A stretch of DNA of 64,000 nt, taken from contig OY754467.1 in the NCBI GenBank assembly GCA_963575645.1, positions 3,038,001-3,102,000 of the forward strand. The letters are read 5' to 3'. Every line of letters starts with the position of its first letter. Positions within the stretch are counted from its first letter, which is position 1. The notes below the pieces were generated by a model. The model was not told the DNA's origin, ran no database searches, and worked only from the letters and a program-made list of their open reading frames with translations. Positions 1 to 13,400 of the stretch are shown piece after piece. A program made the position numbers and the translations under genes. This DNA is from Xanthostigma xanthostigma (lineage: Eukaryota > Arthropoda > Insecta > Raphidioptera > Raphidiidae).

Positions 1-360
1 TTAAAAACAAAATAGAGTCTTTAAATCGGGCAGTGTTCTTTATATTATTTTTGCCTTATACACGGTTATTTCAGGGTTTTTTTTTAGTAATTGCACGTTT
101 TCTATTTAGTTTTTTTTTTTAATAATTTTTTTAGCATTTGTTTTGTTCTTACACGAATAATTATCAGATTCTTTGTCTGTCTGTAAGTATTGCTCTGGAT
201 TAATTTTTTCGAACCGATTTTGATCGAAATTTCACATTTTGTTATGCGTACATTGCCGTGTTAATTCGAATGAGCATATCTACATAAAACTTGCATTTAA
301 GAATAACATCCTATACCGTTGCCATAGCTATTTCAGATGTTTTTCTTTCTTTTCTTTTTT

Positions 361-660
361 AACCGACTTCAAAAAAGGAGGAGGTTCTATGTTCGGCTGT
401 ATATATTTTTTTCTTTTTTTTTATGTATGTTCACCGATTTCTCCGTCAATTATGGACCGATTTAAAAAAATTTTTTTATTCGAAAGAGTGCACTTCCAAG
501 GTGGTCCCATTGGAACCAAGTCAGGATCTGATGGTAGAATCCGGAGAAATCGAGGGAAACTCAAATTTCAAAGGCACGCATACATGGCCTACCCATTGCA
601 ATACTTTATCTAACACTAAAAAGAGAAAAATAAAATATTTTTAACCAACAAATTGAGCCG
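361..660 (+). repeat. Dispersed repeat fragment (GGAGGAGGTT type)
   Basis: The stretch opens with AACCGACTTCAAAAAAGGAG and continues as T-rich, apparently non-coding sequence. A related start recurs near 56170 (ACGGAGGAGGTTCT). I associate this motif with abundant interspersed repeats of moths and butterflies, probably the 3' part of a non-LTR element, but this is from memory. Two overlapping reading frames here lack any recognisable protein features. Confidence 0.45.
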
Positions 661-867
661 ACTTCAAAATATGCACTAAAAAGTAAAAATAATTGCGTAT
701 TGAAATGTTTTGGAGTCAGTGTCAGCCAAAATGAAATCTATTCCGAGAACTAGAGACATGTAAGATTTAAATTGCTACTTTCGAATTCCGATGTGACACT
801 GACTCCAAAACATTTCAATACGCAATTATTTTTTACTTTTTAGTGCATATTTTGTAGTCGGTTCAAT
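654..867. repeat. Fold-back (palindromic) element
   Basis: The left arm (654-720, GCCGACTTCAAAATATGCAC and onward, ending in TGGAGTCAGTGTCA) is repeated almost exactly as a reverse complement at 796-867, so the region folds into one hairpin with about 70 paired bases. No coding content is seen. It is probably a MITE or fold-back element. Confidence 0.7.
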
Positions 868-1616
868 TTTTTTGTTAAAAATATTTTATTATGTTGAGAT
901 ATTTATAATGGATGAATATTTGTATGGCAGCTAAATGATTTAAAAACACTCACAATTTATTGCAAATAATATCAATATTCTGTTTTTTTGATTTCTTTGA
1001 CACTTGTTAAGAACTGCCATTAAACTAATATAGAGTATAGACTACAGCTGTTACCTCGCAATCACTTGAGAGGTCCTCCGGATGACGTCATCCTCCCATT
1101 CAACGGAACAAAGCAAATTCTACTCTTGTAAACTTTGGGTTACACTTATTATTTATTGTAACCTGATCCGTATAAAATTTAGCCTGCTATTGCATAACCA
1201 AAACCAGTAGAAATAGTTTTTCACAAACGCAAGTTTTGTGCAGATCTGTACTTTTGTATTAATCCGACCGAAATCTACCAAAAGGGTCTAAGTAGTAACC
1301 AGAAAACCAACATTAACGGGAAAGAGGCTACTGTTTTATATATTATGTTTAACAGGCCCAAAAATTGCGCGCGATTTTGTTTTAAAAAAAATGGATCTGA
1401 GTTTGGGAAATTGTAAATCGAGAACAACCTACATATACGATACAATTGTATGAAGATAACCTTAATACTTCTCTGACAATTATGTACGTGACACTTTCTA
1501 TTAACTTCTTTACGGAACGTGACTTAAAAAAAAAGCGCATCGGTTTCGATCATTTCGGATAGCGTTTATGAAATTTTACTACATGTTATAGTAATTGTTT
1601 TGTTTCTTAAAATTAG
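868..1616. other. Non-coding, presumed intron upstream of the first gene's last exon
   Basis: No open frame with protein-like composition and no strong repeat structure seen. It ends at the splice acceptor TTCTTAAAATTAG just before 1617, so it is probably the 3' part of an intron of the gene whose earlier exons lie left of the window. Confidence 0.4.
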
Positions 1617-3829
1617 GTACAATAACTCCACCGAGCAAGCTGTCTAACACTCGAGTATTGAGAAGTGTTTACTCAAGATCTGTAAATAATTCAAACAAAA
1701 GATATTTGACACGTAGTGCTGGAAACGAGCAGCTTCAAGAATTGACTCAACACCGTAAAAAAAGGACGCGAAAACAAAAAGTAACCGATATCGACCACGC
1801 GCCGGAAACAGATATCTCGTTAATAGAACACGCGAACGTTTCGTCAAATGTGGAAGGCGATCGACCGGTAGAAGACGGTGGTAATAAAAATGAGGCGAAA
1901 TATCCGAGTTATCGAGAGGCTACCGAAAGTAGTTACGAAGTAGGCGCGAACGATATTGAAAGTCCCGATTCGATATATACGGCGATACAGAGTGAAGAAA
2001 TCGTTTCTTTTAGTCAAGACGAAGGTGTTTCTATGACACCGGCGTCGTGCGAGGACGATGAGCTTTATGAACACGATTATGAACAAGGCGCAAAACTTAA
2101 AAATTTGAGAAAAGACGAAGGTGTATCGTTGACACCTGCCTCGGGTGAAGACGACGAATTGTGTGATCAGAGTAAAAAGGATTGCGAGTGGGATACGTCG
2201 ATAGCTAACAAAAATAAATTAGAACTTAAAGCGAACAGTTTCGGAGAAGTAAAAGACGGCCGCAAATTCGAAAGTTGCTGCAAGCTGAATTCTTTGAATA
2301 TCTTTCAAGAAAAAGCGTCGATAGAAGATTGTAATCTAAAAAGTGATTTTAAATTTGAAAATTGTGGAAAGCCAATTTCCGTGGACTATGTGACTTGTCC
2401 GTCCGATCAGACTACGAGTGTCGATGAAAATACGTTAAAAGTTAAAATACCGGGATCGAACAACGATAACGCAGATAAGAGATCAAACAGCCCTTCGCCT
2501 TCGTTCAGTCCCTTAAGCGAGGACGAGTCTTCACCTCAAAACACTCCACTGAAGAGTCTACCGCCCGCTCGGTATTACAGTATACTCGAAACGGATATAA
2601 AAACTGTGATCCCGATGATAAATTCCGAAACGAATTCTGAACCAATTGTAGATCATTCCGATACGGAAAGCATTGCTCATTTGGACGATGTAACTGACGA
2701 TTATAATATTGGGTCGGAACGTGTTGTAGCTGCGCCTAGTTTGCTAACTGTTGCTGCGAAAAAGCATTACGAAACGCCGGGTATGACGTCTAGTGTTCGA
2801 CAGAAGTATAGAAAGCTGCCGAATAGAATTATTAAACGCGATGCTACCGGAGAATCTAAATCTAAAAGAAACGATTGTAGCGAATCAATCGATTCGACGG
2901 TTTCAGATGACTTACTGGATCATGCACAGTCTAATGCAGTTAAATTACAGAGTTCGTTGAAATGTCAAATTAAAGAGAACTTTAAAGAAAACATATCGTC
3001 CCGTTTAAGGACTACAGAAGCGATCGAAGCTGAATGTCCGGTCACTTCTTCGCACAATTGTCAAGAATTTGATTCCAGCTCCGAATCGACCAAAGTTGAA
3101 ACTAAAAAAAAACCGAAAAAAGTAACGTTTGAAAATGTAACTTGTAGAGAAAGATCAGATATAAAGACGTACAGAAACAACAAACCGTTAATTCTTAACG
3201 GATGTAGGTCGTACCCCGACAGCGAAGTGAAAAAACAATCGGAAGTTCACGAGAGTAAATTTAAAAAATCTCACGCTAAAATTATACAGTATACGCGGGT
3301 GAGTGTTGATAAAATTTCCAAAAACGATAAAGTGTTTGATTTTTGTGAAGAAGAAGAACCTTCCGGCTTTGAACCTTATTATCTCAACCGAAAAAAAAAT
3401 AATGTCACACTTTCAAAATATGGCAAGAACTTCGATTCTTTAAAACGGAAACAAATCGACGGTGATCTGACATCGGACAGTAACGAATCGTCCGGGTCAA
3501 ATAAATATTTACATAAAAGTAATAAAAGAAAAAGGTTAGGTTATGTCGCTCATAATAAAGTACCTCACGTTACTGCCGAGTCGGGATGGAACGAAGGTTG
3601 TACCGATGCATTGAATCTGAATTCTGTGTCTCACGGCTATAGTAAACAACAGATAGAGAAGTTTCGTAGCAACGGAGACCATATAGATATCGTTAAAGTG
3701 TCCACCGACGATATAGACAATATCGATAGCGATGGAGTGAACGAGTTTAGTGTTAAATGCTCACAAAAAAGTGCAATAAGGAAGTCGAAAAACATTGCTT
3801 ATAGAAGTGAACCCGATGATCCGACTTAA
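1617..3829 (+). CDS. Terminal exon of an unrecognised Ser/Asp/Lys-rich protein
   Basis: One exon of about 737 codons, opened by a splice acceptor (AG at 1615-1616) and closed by TAA at 3827-3829. No initiator Met with a plausible context begins the frame, so the gene starts left of the window. I do not recognise the protein. It is hydrophilic and low-complexity, rich in Ser, Asp, Glu, Lys and Asn, with no membrane segment. Visible features: an Arg-rich start with repeated TRS/VLRS-like tracts, a direct repeat of about 20 residues (core DEGVSxTPASxEDDEL) near 2017-2060 and 2113-2160, a Ser/Pro block (SPSPSFSPLSEDESSPQ) near 2490, and basic clusters such as KKKPKKVTF near 3100. This composition suggests a disordered nuclear scaffold or regulator, which is inference only. 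Codon use (many TCG, ACG, CGA, GTC) looks like the other host genes here, supporting a real gene. Confidence 0.8.
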
Positions 3830-4423
3830 ATTCAACAAACGATAGACGTGTCATAATTTTCTTGTACCTGATGAAATTTCTGTAAGTAAAAGAACCGTAA
3901 ATGTAGAGTCAAGTAAATGTTGGTCATACTAATAGTCAACTGTTTAAGGTTCGTTTTTTTTTGTTTTAAAAACATGCGAAGATCTATGATGATTATTTCC
4001 GCGGAGTCCTTATTTTCTTGCATGGCAGCCGTTTTTTTATTTCCCAGTAAATCGAAATTGAAATTGACTTCTCGCATTAAATGTGATTTTGAAGGTTATG
4101 TCAAAACTGGATTTTTGAGTCCACGATTCTGTGTAAAGATTACTGGATTTTTTTAAGATTAGATAAAAATGAATTTTACGACAGTCTTATTTTAACTGTG
4201 TAGAACCGATATATGTAGTTGACTTAAGTTCAACAATGGAATTTTTGTTGTGTAAATTATTGAACGTGCCCAACTTTTCTGTGTTCTCTTAAACGTTTGT
4301 CTGTTGATATATTTATATACTGTTAGTAATCAGATGTCTTGTTGTAAGATATGATGATAAAAAAAATAATTGTTCCCTATAAAAATAGAATTCCAATCAA
4401 AGGCCGATATAATTCTTATTCAA

Positions 4424-4429
4424 AATAAA
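4424..4429 (+). promoter_or_regulatory. Polyadenylation signal AATAAA of the first gene
   Basis: AATAAA about 595 bases after the stop codon at 3829, at the end of an AT-rich stretch without other genes. It is a candidate only; other A-rich sites occur between 3830 and 4430. Confidence 0.4.
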
Positions 4430-4592
4430 TTAGTATTTAGAACATACGGGTGTCAAAAAACTCTACCGACAAACTTCTAGGGGTCAAAGAGCACATCAAA
4501 ACAGAGCTGTAGCGAGTCGTAAGTCCAACATTTCTTCCTATCCCATTATCCGGGCTCCGACGTTAGCTTACAAAAATCCAGTAGGATCATAG

Positions 4593-4740
4593 GTTCGTTC
4601 CAAGCAGCCGTGAACGGTAATAAAACCGTACACAGTCTTGTCACTGCGCAAGACTAATTTGCGCACTATCTCAAAAATCGATACTGCGCAAGACAGTCTT
4701 GCGCAGTAACAAGACTGTGTACAGCTGCTTGAAACGAACT
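4593..4740. mobile_element. Short fold-back MITE, copy 1
   Basis: Begins GTTCGTTCCAAGCAGCCGTG and ends with the complementary arm (CAGCTGCTTGAAACGAAC). The arms include ACACAGTCTTG and GCGCAAGAC in both directions. A second copy lies at 7252-7420. No coding capacity. The family is a small non-autonomous palindromic element. Confidence 0.75.
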
Positions 4741-7251
4741 TCATGGCATGTATTACTCTAACCTCTGACTCTTAAAATGAACTACGTAACACGATATTGA
4801 TCGAATCTATTTTATCTCTTTATTGCCAAACGAAATTTTTTATTAGACGTGTTAGTATCAGTAGAATCTGTTAACCCCTCCTTATGTCTATCTTTTTAAC
4901 TTGGCTACTATCTTTGTTTTTTTATTTTTTGAAGTTAAACTTCTTTTGACGCGTTTTGACAAAATGGCGACAGTTAATTTTTACGACGTAACAGCAAAAT
5001 TAACAGGATGAAGTTGCTCGCAGAAAAAAAATTCCAGCCAATTGGGCGACGGGACCTTTCCAACTTCAAAGATGTTGACATTTGATTATAATAAAGAAAA
5101 TAAAATTTCTGATATCGCGTGAGGTGACGCGAGTAATGGCTAGTATTCAATATGATATTAACTATTCGTTGCCATGGTTACCTACATAATATGTTCCACG
5201 CATACGTCATGTAAAAATTAATCAAAGCATGCCTAACTAGTTTATTTCTGACATCCATAAAACAAAAGAGCGGATGATTTTTTTTTATTTTCAAAATATT
5301 TCCGAAACTATAAAGTTTAGAAAAAAAAAATTTTTAACAAAACTTTCTTGAAAAAATAAATAGAATAATAAGCCGTTATGAAAAGTATACCATTATTATA
5401 TAAAAAATACCGTGTAAGCATATATCTCTTCTGCGCATGCGCCGATTTTCCTCAAAAACAATAGGGCTCTTCATATTTGCATACCAAACATCCTCCCAAA
5501 ATTTGGTTTCAATCCGGTCATCCGTTTGACCTGTATCGTGTTCACAGACTAACAGACGCACAGAGTTTTTCCAAAAATATGTTTTTTGGATTCGGGGGAC
5601 CTCAAAACGGAAAGATATTGTAAAATTTTTGAAAAGTGATTTTTGACCTAAACTAGTACCATTCCCCACTTATGGGTTGGAATGGTAATACAGTACCCCC
5701 CTCCTCCCCTATTATAATTCATTTCCGGTTCGAGGTTGCATACCCAAAGATGCTTGTTTAGTGGAATCGTTCATCTTTACAAGTTTGTTGGCGGAGTCTT
5801 ACTACACCATGTGTGTTTGCTTTTTTTTTACTTTTTGCAGTTCAAGTACCACTCAATTTATATCATTTTATATATACATTTGTTTATTAATTTTTATGGT
5901 CATAATTTCTGTAAGGACAAAATGTAATTGTCCTCAAATGACAGATAAAGAAACTAATCGAATCAAGGTCAAAATAATGCTTTTTTAACGGAATTTTTGT
6001 TTTACATGGAGTAATAATTTGTTATTACATTTTTGATATACGAGTATATATATTTTTTATAGTGTAAATATATTTTTTTTATTTGTTCGTTTCTTTTGAC
6101 AAAACGTTTTAACTTTACATTAAATTTTATATCGAAGACACGATTGCACGGTTTTTGTTTTGTTTTTAAATCGCACTCAATTCGGAAAGCATTCATACGT
6201 TTGGATCGAAAATACTAAAATGGAATTTATTAGAAATTTAGGTTAAAGCGGTGCAGTCGAGCCTGTCATTTTTATCTTTTTACCAAAAATTCAGTATAAG
6301 CTACTCTATTTTGTGAATTGAGATCACAGAATTGCATTGTATTTATATTTATTAATTAGTAACCAGTTATCCAAAAAATCCTAGCTGCTTTTTTTTTTGA
6401 AAAGTTGCTGACCAAAAATAACGTAGATATTTATTTTTTTCAAAATGCGATAGTGCGTGGAATTGTTTTAATCACATTGAAAACGTGTAATATTTTAAAT
6501 TTGAACAATTTTCAAAAGTAATTGTAGAGCGTGGATCTACTTTTTCAACAATAGTCATTTAGATAACCTCAAAAACACTGTTTAAAACAAGGTTCTGATA
6601 TTGTTGCAGCAAAAACTTTTGAGGTTCCATAGTAAAATTTTAAATTTTTTATCATCTTATTGTTTCAAAATGTAAGGATTTTTGGATAAATCGTTATTTA
6701 TTTTTATTACTGTTTATAGTAGTTTGGTCGATTTTATTAACTGTAGGGTGATTTTTTTACTCCACAATATTAAAGATTTGCTGGCGTCATTATTAGAAGA
6801 TGAGTATTTCTCTTTTAATTTGTTTTTACAATTTCTGTTTTTAATCACGCGTAGAACATATGAATAAATCGAAGAGAAGTGAAATAAAAAATTGATCGTA
6901 CATCACAATTTTAGATAGTTTATATCTCTAAATATATTAACGTCAAAACAGCTAATGAAATATGTTGTCTTCATCGCTGTAAAAGATTATTGAGAACAAA
7001 AAATTAAATCAGAGAATTTGTGTAATTGGTTTAATGAAGTTTATGAATTAACGATTATGACATTCATCAGAATTGAATCATTATTGAAGGTGTAACTATG
7101 TTTAGTGATGATTACAAGAATTGACATGTAAATCTTGTATATATATAAATAGAGCTTAAAAATTAAAAATTAGATCATATGCAAAAACCCCTGATGTCAG
7201 TTTCTTGTACTCAAAAAAAAAAAAATGACGCATCTTCTACTTATTTATACT
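4741..7251. other. Intergenic AT-rich sequence
   Basis: No gene found. Around 5484-5520 is a stretch (CCTCCCAAAATTTGGTTTCA) that recurs at 21002, so part of this region is old dispersed repeat. A 97-codon open frame on the minus strand at 5376-5669 lies in that repeat and is not supported as a gene. Confidence 0.5.
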
Positions 7252-7420
7252 AAGTTCGTTCCAAGCAGCCGTGAACGGTAATCAAACCGTACACAGTCTT
7301 GTTACTGCGCAAGACTGTTTTACGCAATATCGATTTTTGAGCTAGTGCGCAAATTAGTCTTGCGCAGTGACAAGACTGTGTACGGTTTTATTAACGTTCA
7401 CGGTTGCTTGGAACGAACTA
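7252..7420. mobile_element. Short fold-back MITE, copy 2
   Basis: Same family as 4593-4740: AGTTCGTTCCAAGCAGCCGT at the left and the complementary GGTTGCTTGGAACGAACT at the right, with an inverted interior. ACTA occurs directly outside both ends and may be the target duplication. Confidence 0.75.
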
Positions 7421-7714
7421 CTACAATACTGCAAACTACTTAAAATGGGAAATTGATATTTTTGTTTTTTCTTTGCACTTCCGAGGCCAGTTTAAATCAT
7501 ATTACTTTATTATATCGCGGAATTCAGTGTAATATTTTCCGTGTTGGTAGTTCATAAAAATCCGTTCAAGTAATTTGTATAATTGATAATTAACACGGAA
7601 AATAGGCTGCGCAACTTACTTAAAATACGTTATTGTATTAACGAAATATGACTCCAAATATCGGAATGCTGTCAGTCCGAGTGTGATTAGTAAAGGCCTG
7701 AAGAGACAGCCACT

Positions 7715-7722
7715 TATCGATA
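7715..7722. promoter_or_regulatory. DRE-like motif TATCGATA
   Basis: A perfect TATCGATA palindrome, the core of the DREF-binding element common in insect housekeeping promoters. A splice-donor-like GGTAAGTT follows about 70 bases later (near 7790), so this could be the start of a transcript whose first exon is non-coding. It might serve drosha, 2.7 kb downstream, or an unannotated transcript. Confidence 0.35.
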
Positions 7723-8095
7723 TCTTCTTCGACTAGGTGTATGCGCAGTTCATTTTCTAAGTCAGTGTTAATAGAATGTGTGTTTGTTGGTAAGTTCTAA
7801 ACTCTCAAGTTCGGACTTGATTCTAGAAGTCAAGAATTGCTGGAACCACGTTCGAAGAGCTCGAGAATTTGATCACCTAACACGCCGTTGTGTGTGAAGA
7901 GTTCTGTATTGCCGACTGACGCCTTGAGAGTACAGAACTGAATGGTGTTTCTAAGAAAGACCGTTTCGTTTTGGTACGATGGGCGTTTTTAATTACGAAA
8001 CCTCTTTTCAATGACTTGGATGTTCGTTGAAGGGGTATACCTAAATCCCAATACTCATTTATTAATCATATATTGTATATTCGTATATATATTGA

Positions 8096-8218
8096 TGAAA
8101 TGGACGGACTCCTTCGAGCAAAAAGCCTGTCCTTCCATTTTGATTTAACTGAGCGAGTAACCTCCTTACAGATATAACTCACCGTGGGGCACTTTGTACT
8201 GGCTGCTCACTCGGTTAA
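8096..8218 (+). ncRNA. Candidate structured RNA: two adjacent hairpins
   Basis: AAATGGACGGAC near 8098 pairs with GTCCTTCCATTT near 8130 (one mismatch, short loop). Directly after, TAACTGAGCGAG near 8146 pairs imperfectly with CTCACTCGGTTA near 8205. GC content is above the surroundings. I do not recognise the RNA and no family is assigned; it may equally be part of an old repeat. Confidence 0.25.
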
Positions 8219-8758
8219 GTGGAAAAAGACCCTCTATGCTGTTAGACTCGTGTATTTTCAACCGATTTCAATCACGTATTTTCAAGTTTGTCTCTTCATA
8301 CACTGTTCAGCCAATTGAAAACGTTTTTGCAACGTTTAACCTCAAATTTTTTTTTATTGAACTATGCCACAAAGTGAGATTGAAGGAAAAGTTGAAAATA
8401 CACTAGTCGACTAGTTCCGATAGATTGAAAATATATGAGTTGTACTGTATTATAAAAATTACACACTTCAAAAGTATAAATAAGTAGAAATTAGTCAATG
8501 AATCAGTTCTAATGAATGGATATGTCAGACATCCTCTGATTATAATTTGTATATATTATGTACATTTAAAAAGTTCGTTTTTATCAATATTTTTCAATTT
8601 GTATATTACATAAATATGTTAATACTTATTGTATTTTTATTTTTAAAATATACAATGATTAATTCTATTGTTATATTTTTAATTGATGAAAATAAACTAT
8701 TTAGTTCGTAAATTTTTATAGAAATTAAATAGTATTTAATTCAAATTATCATTCTTTT

Positions 8759-8994
8759 GACGTGATAACGTCTTATAAATTGATGAAACACCGGCTGCAC
8801 GCACGAAAAAGTGTCACGTTCCGCCTGAGCCTGAGCGTGCAAGCGAGAGCGCGGTATAAGCGATAGAGAGGCACGATCGGCCCAAGCGTCGGCTTGTACG
8901 CATTTCTCGCGTGACGTCAGAGAGTTCATCAATGTTTCTTTATGACGTTATCACGTAAAACTATCGTCCGTAAACCGACTTTACAGACAACCAA
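8759..8994 (-). mobile_element. Family A non-autonomous element, copy A1 (short form)
   Basis: Family A is defined by fixed ends: one starts TTGGTTGTCTGTAAAGTCGG and carries ACGTGATAACGT about 38 bases in; the other ends in ACGTTATCACGTCA. This copy is on the minus strand, about 236 bases, with T runs on both sides. No coding capacity. Confidence 0.8.
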
Positions 8995-10420
8995 TTTTTT
9001 TTTATTAATTGAGATTGTTTTGTTTTTTTTTTTTTTTTTTTTATTGAGCACCGAGAATTACCTTGTAGGTGGCAGGCTAAATTTCAGAATCTCAACTAAT
9101 GAACTGAAAAAATGCAAATGATTTTTGTCATTTTTATGAAATAATTTTTAATCCGTGTATTTTATCATATTTTTATAAATCACATAGATCAACACTGGTT
9201 TTGATGGCAGTTTTTAAATAATAGATGACACAAAAATAAGAAAAAATAATTCCTCAACATACAAAAAGCTCAAATTACTGTTAAAATTAAAGTAAGTGAT
9301 ATTGAAGGACTCGTGCTGGTTACAAAGATGGAAATGACGTCACTGCGGGCTCAACTACGTGGTGACAAATTTCAAAATTAGAATCAGGACTATCTTTCGA
9401 GCTAGATTCTCTGCTGGCTTTTAACAACATAACCAATCAGGAAACAGTATCTCGTCAAGTGGGCAACATAGGCAAATGTCATAAACAAGCATGGCATCAT
9501 TGTGTGTGTTCTGTTCAGAGACAATAAACGTCCACTTTTGTGAACATTCGAACTGTCCTTGCGCACGCACCACTACAAATCCAATTTCTACGGCGATACC
9601 AAACACCTGTTCCGACGTTTTTACGAAAAATTACGGCGCGGACCTGAACTGCGCTTTTAATTATGTTTTTTCCTGACAGTCAAATTCTTACAATGTAGTC
9701 TGCATCAACAATATGAATACGCATAGACAGATGAGGCTCGACTTGGCGGCTGCAGTGCCATGCACCAAGATATAATTGTTTTTAAATTGTCGTTTTGACC
9801 TTTGATCAGTAGCCGATTGTGTACAAGTTTTATATTTCCAACGTAATGTGATATTCACAACAATAACGAATTAGATATTGCTTGTATACATTTTGATATC
9901 GAGTGTTGCTTGTTTAATTATTACAATATGAAACATGATCATATGAAAACTTCTAAATTCCTTGGACATGTATTACCTAAGGCTTAAATCTACAATCTCA
10001 TCTCTTTTAGTTTGGGAGTTTAGAAGCTATAGGTTAGGTACGTTTTCAGTAACCTGGAAAAGTCTTATTTGCAGCACAAATAAAACCAACATTAAATAAA
10101 AGGTAAGCCAGACACCCGAGTTGTCTAGGTCTAATACCAATTCATTTCAATTTAATAACATTGACGTTCTGGCAACAATCTGCTATTAAAATAGCTATTT
10201 CAAAAATTGTTGGTATTCCCTCGTAAAAACTATGTCACTTTTCCAATGGAGAATTTGCTTTTGTGACCTCTATGGCGACTTCTGTCTGCATGTCAAATGT
10301 TTATCTGACTTTTGTTTGAGGTTATGTAAGCTATTGAGTACGTAATGTTCAATGTTTGATTATGATAAGTTCGGTGTAATCTTTGTAATTTCTATAAAAC
10401 GTAAATTAATTTAATTGAAA
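8995..10420. other. Intergenic region upstream of drosha
   Basis: No convincing gene. Two 61-codon frames on opposite strands near 9421-9676 overlap each other and are Cys-rich on one strand only; neither has recognisable features. The last few hundred bases before 10421 presumably hold the drosha promoter and 5' leader, but no clear core promoter motif was recognised. Confidence 0.4.
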
Positions 10421-13400
10421 ATGAGTTTACCTAACAAGAACTTAAATTCCGGTGTACATCAAAACATACATTATGTTCCCTATCCACCAAATGTCAATAA
10501 TATGTATCCTCCACCCCAAACGGTTGATTTCTCCTGTCCGCCTCCAATTTACAATCACTATAACCAAACAAATCCAGTATATTTTAATACAAACATTCCT
10601 CCTCCTGTACAGGTTCCCCAAGTAATGCCGCCCATCGATTTTAGTCGCCCGCCTCCCATTCCTCCGATGCAATTATCCTGTAATAATTATTTGGCACCAC
10701 CAGCTTTGCCTGTACATTCGGAGGCAAGATTGAATTACGATATGAGTAGGTCAGAAAATCAGACGACTTATAAACACTCAACGAATACTTTATTTGCATC
10801 GAGTACATCCAGTCATGAATACAATCGTTACAAAGATTCACATAATGATTTTAAGTCTCCTCAAAAGAAATACAATGATTACAAAAGGGATTTAAGATCT
10901 AAGCACGAAGAAAGGCGCGAAAGAAGTGACTATCCACATCGGTCTAAAGACAGATACCGTCAAGAATACGAACATAACCGAGATCACAAAACAAGTTCTT
11001 CGAACAGCAGACGCGAGTACAGTAGCGAGAGTCGTTCCTACAGTAGTTCTAGAAGAAGCACTGACCGATATTCATCTTCTTCTTCGAGACATCATAGTCC
11101 CGATAATCGTAGTCGATCGCATTCAATTTCGTCGTCGAAACATCGTCATAGTCGGGAACGTGACCGCGAAAGATCACAATCGTATTCGTCAAGCCGTTCT
11201 AGTCGCGCCAGTGTTTCTTTGAGTCGATCGAACAAACAAAGTTCTCACAAAACCGAACGTGATATTTTACTTGAAAAGTGGCGATCGAATTATTGTGCTA
11301 CAGATCAAGATATGTCTGAAAAATTGAAACAATTTATGTCGAAAGACGAAGGTGAAAAAGACGTTATAAGATCAACGCCGGCGGACAAATATTACGAAAG
11401 AGAAATAAATAATTCCAAAATAATAAAAGCTACCGATAAACTAGATGCTTTATGTAATCACTTCGATGAGGAATTGGTGAGACGTGCCGAGAGAGTTCGA
11501 GATTCAAAACCAAAATATGAACCTCCTCCGAGAAAAAACAGGGCGCGTTTATGCAAACATAAATGTAAGTTTGTTTTTAAATGTTGCAATCACGAGAAAA
11601 TAAAGATTTTTAAATTCTTTAAACTTTTAAAAATGTACCCGATACAACTTTTGCTTGTAATATCAATGCCTTGTGTATTTTTCGGAGTTGTGCATGATGC
11701 CTAGATGCGAATTTTTGTTTTTTTGGAAATTTATCTATCGAGACTAGACTGATTTTGATGAAACTATCAAAATAGATTGTTGGCAAAAAGGCTAGTTAAC
11801 AATAAATATTAATGGTCTGTGCTTAAAAAGTTGATCATTGAATATTGCTTTTCTTTCAGCTGAAAAATGCAATTCGTCAGGTAGTAGCTCAGATGAAAGT
11901 ATAACCGACGAAGAAGATTGTACGATGGAAGAATTGGTTCGAAAGCAATCTCATCCTGATCGCTTGCATCTCGAAATGTGGTACTTATTCATTTTAAATC
12001 AATTCAGTATACATATTGAAGATGCTAGGCTTGTCGGTATTTTATTTTATACATAAATTATCGATATTTAAATCAGAAGAATGTGGAAAACAGTTACAAA
12101 CATGCTTTAATATGAGGAAAGTTGATTATTAAATGATAATTCAGTCGCCGCGTTAGTGGAAGATTCGGATTTGAGTTCTGACAGTGACATTGATTGGATA
12201 ATAAATTTTTCTAATATTGCTTTGTAACTTCAACAATGGGTCTTTCATAATATTATAGCAAACTTTAGCTATTTATTTGTGTGTTAATCTAAACATTTAA
12301 AATTCATTTGGAACTCGTTAATTTTGACGCTGCGAGAGATAGACATAGATATATATATTTAATAGATTGCGGATACACTAGCGCCTCCTGTACCTTTTAG
12401 AAGCCATTTTGTACGTGGAAAACACCGTAAAAAGCGCGCGAGATTCAAAAATATTAATTATTTCATAATATGATTTTATTGATAAAAACGACAAAATATT
12501 TCGATCCAAAACCTATTTTTATACTGAAACGTTTCAAAAATTACAAAATTGAGCTTAGATATAATGTAAAGCTTAGATCATTTTACATTGTCAATTTGGC
12601 ATCAAGATTGACAAGCATTGATGCCAATCTGACAATGTAAAATGTTCTAAGCTTTTATATTATATTTATGCTGTTTTGTAATTTTTGAAACGTTTCAAAA
12701 TAAAAATAGGTTTTGGAGCGAAATATCACTGTTTACTGCGAGTTTTATTGTTTTTCCATTAACATCATATTATAGAATATTTAATCTCTTTGACTCCCGC
12801 GCGCTTTTTACGGCGTTTTCCACGTACAAAATGGCTTCCATATGGTTTCTAATTGGAACCATTCCGCACAATGCTCAAGGATAGGCATCCGCTATCTTTT
12901 AATATATATATCTATGGAGATACAACATCGGTTCGTCGAACTTAATTTTGTAGGTACAACGATCCGGGAGAAATGAACGATGGTCCTTTGTGCCGATGTT
13001 CATTGAAATCGCGCAGATCGGGAATTCGCCACGGTATCTACGCTGGCGAAACCAGCTTACAGAAATGTTCTCTCAGTACAAACAACTCGGACAGATTATA
13101 TCATTATCGTATTACGATTGCTCCGCCGACAAATTTCTTAACGAAAACACCGACAATCATTAATCATGACGATCATGAATTTTTATTCGAAGGATTCTCG
13201 ATGTTTTCTCATTTTCCGTTAGTTGAGTTACCTACTTGTAAAGTAATTCGTTTTAATATTGAATATACTATTGTTTATATTGAAGAAAAACCGCCTGAAA
13301 ATTTTACAATTATGGAATTGAATTTGTTTCGTGAGTACTGATAAAATTGTTCGTGTAAGCATCATTGAATATGAATTTTAATGAAAGGATTTTTTTAGAT

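Noticed and set aside
239-644. Two overlapping frames of 124 and 73 codons
   Set aside because: They lie in a T-rich dispersed repeat with a similar start near 56170 and have no recognisable domain.
5376-5669. 97-codon frame on the minus strand
   Set aside because: Part of its sequence recurs at 21002 and it lies in degraded repeat; no protein features.
9421-9676. Cys-rich 61-codon frame and its opposite-strand partner
   Set aside because: Both strands are open over the same short stretch, no homologue recognised, no splice or start support.
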